Shown here in pieces: positions 13,276 to 13,856 of a DNA stretch of 13,856 nucleotides. Under the pieces are notes generated by a model. The model did no database searches and was not told where the DNA came from. It saw only the letters and a program-made list of their open reading frames with translations. The DNA comes from JALZDI01 sp036259355 (GTDB taxonomy: Bacteria > Actinomycetota > Actinomycetes > Propionibacteriales > Nocardioidaceae), in assembly GCA_036259355.1 (NCBI GenBank), contig DATABY010000051.1:1-13856 (forward strand), written 5' to 3'. The position numbers were made by a program, and so were the translations under genes. Position 1 is the stretch's first letter, and the number at the start of each line of letters is the position of its first letter.

Positions 13276-13856
13276 ACCACGCCGGCCTGGCTGCAGCGGT
13301 GGTTCTCATCCTCATGTCTACTGCCATGGTGGGGTTCCCAGCCCACGCGGGCACTGGCTGCGACACGGCGGTAGCGTCCGGGGGCGCGCTAGATGACAGC
13401 GTGGTAATGGGCCTCACTTGCCTTGCAGACGGACACACTAGCGAGGGAGCTCCATCGGAGAGTCCCCGAGCGCCTGTATTCGCGGATCATGGTCCTGACT
13501 ATGAGAGGTCGATAGCGGAGGAACGCTGGACGCCGATGTGTTCTCTTGCGGCTGGCGACGCCTGCCAGATCGTTAGCGGATGCACAGGTCGTCAGTATCA
13601 GGCCGCTCACTATGTGCGAGGAACTCGTGCCGATGCTGCGGACTCGTGGACATATCTCGGCGCAGAGTGCATATCACCAGCTCCGACAAGATCTCCGGCT
13701 GTCCCTGGCGGCCCACCGGCGCCGCCGCGGGTGACGTGGCAGATGGCGCTGCGCGAGGTGCAACGCATCGGGCTGCCCAGCCTCCAGGTGCAGATCCAGC
13801 CCGCGGAGCGGACCCTGGTCAACTTCGAGACGAACTTCTTCGCCGAGCCGGAGGCC
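13272..13856 (+). CDS. Secreted cysteine-rich protein, 3' end beyond the window
   Basis: The frame from GTG 13272 has no stop for 195 codons and runs off the window. The GTG overlaps the lipoprotein stop (GTGA) and has GGAG at 13260-13263. Residues 1-26 are a signal peptide (hydrophobic AAAVVLILMSTAMVGF, cleavage after AHA). The mature part has six cysteines (30, 50, 90, 98, 104, 133), which could form three disulfides, then a Pro-rich linker (136-152). After that comes VTWQMALREVQRIGLPSLQVQIQP, resembling secreted actinobacterial proteins that often continue into a PKD-like domain; that domain would lie outside the window. Codons such as ATA, AGG, AGA, CTA and TAT, rare in the neighbours, are frequent in 13380-13680 (about 60 % GC by hand count), while the last 170 bases return to high GC. 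Function is unknown. Confidence 0.8.
   Translation, partial: MNHAGLAAAVVLILMSTAMVGFPAHAGTGCDTAVASGGALDDSVVMGLTCLADGHTSEGAPSESPRAPVFADHGPDYERSIAEERWTPMCSLAAGDACQIVSGCTGRQYQAAHYVRGTRADAADSWTYLGAECISPAPTRSPAVPGGPPAPPRVTWQMALREVQRIGLPSLQVQIQPAERTLVNFETNFFAEPEA

Noticed and set aside
1..13856. tRNA or rRNA genes, CRISPR array, insertion sequence, phage or toxin-antitoxin module
   Set aside because: No cloverleaf, spaced repeats, transposase, integrase or toxin-like small gene pair was seen.

Overview
The window is a GC-rich (about 70 %) chromosomal segment from an actinobacterium. The base composition, the HrdB/SigA-type primary sigma factor with a long lysine/alanine-rich N-terminus, and the DUF4192, DUF6318 and actinobacterial HhH-GPD families all point there. 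A member of the Nocardioidaceae or another Propionibacteriales family seems most likely, but that is inferred from protein style, not from a search. There are no tRNA or rRNA genes, insertion sequences, phage genes or CRISPR arrays. Twelve protein genes are supported, the last cut by the window end.

Left part (1-4250, minus strand): the order of transcription is EamA-type exporter, oligopeptidase B (ptrB, coupled by an ATGA overlap), then after a 124-base gap a group-2 (SigB-like) sigma factor. The sigma gene has its own promoter that matches the SigR/SigH consensus (GGAAT-N18-GTT). A TetR regulator is divergent from the exporter, and a 14-base dyad sits between them.

Middle part (4312-10619): tetR runs into the 3' end of dinB (DNA polymerase IV) with a 13-base convergent overlap. 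dinB is divergent from a DUF4192 gene across 76 bases that hold a perfect DnaA-box sequence. Next come a GCS2-family glutamate-cysteine ligase-like enzyme, a small convergent gene that may encode a degenerate RadC/JAB domain, and a probable two-gene unit of a universal stress protein and an HhH-GPD DNA glycosylase-like protein.

Right part (10620-13856): rpoD, the primary sigma factor, is followed by a structured intergenic region. Then comes a two-gene unit for the cell envelope: a DUF6318-type lipoprotein and, overlapping it by GTGA, a secreted cysteine-rich protein whose reading frame stays open to the window end. Much of that pair has clearly lower GC than the rest.

The window reads as a conserved housekeeping and stress neighbourhood (two sigma factors, translesion polymerase, glycosylase, stress protein). 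I found no convincing new multi-gene system. The best leads are the SigR-type promoter of the alternative sigma gene, the glycosylase with an altered active site, the RadC-like degenerate protein, and the compositionally distinct secreted pair.
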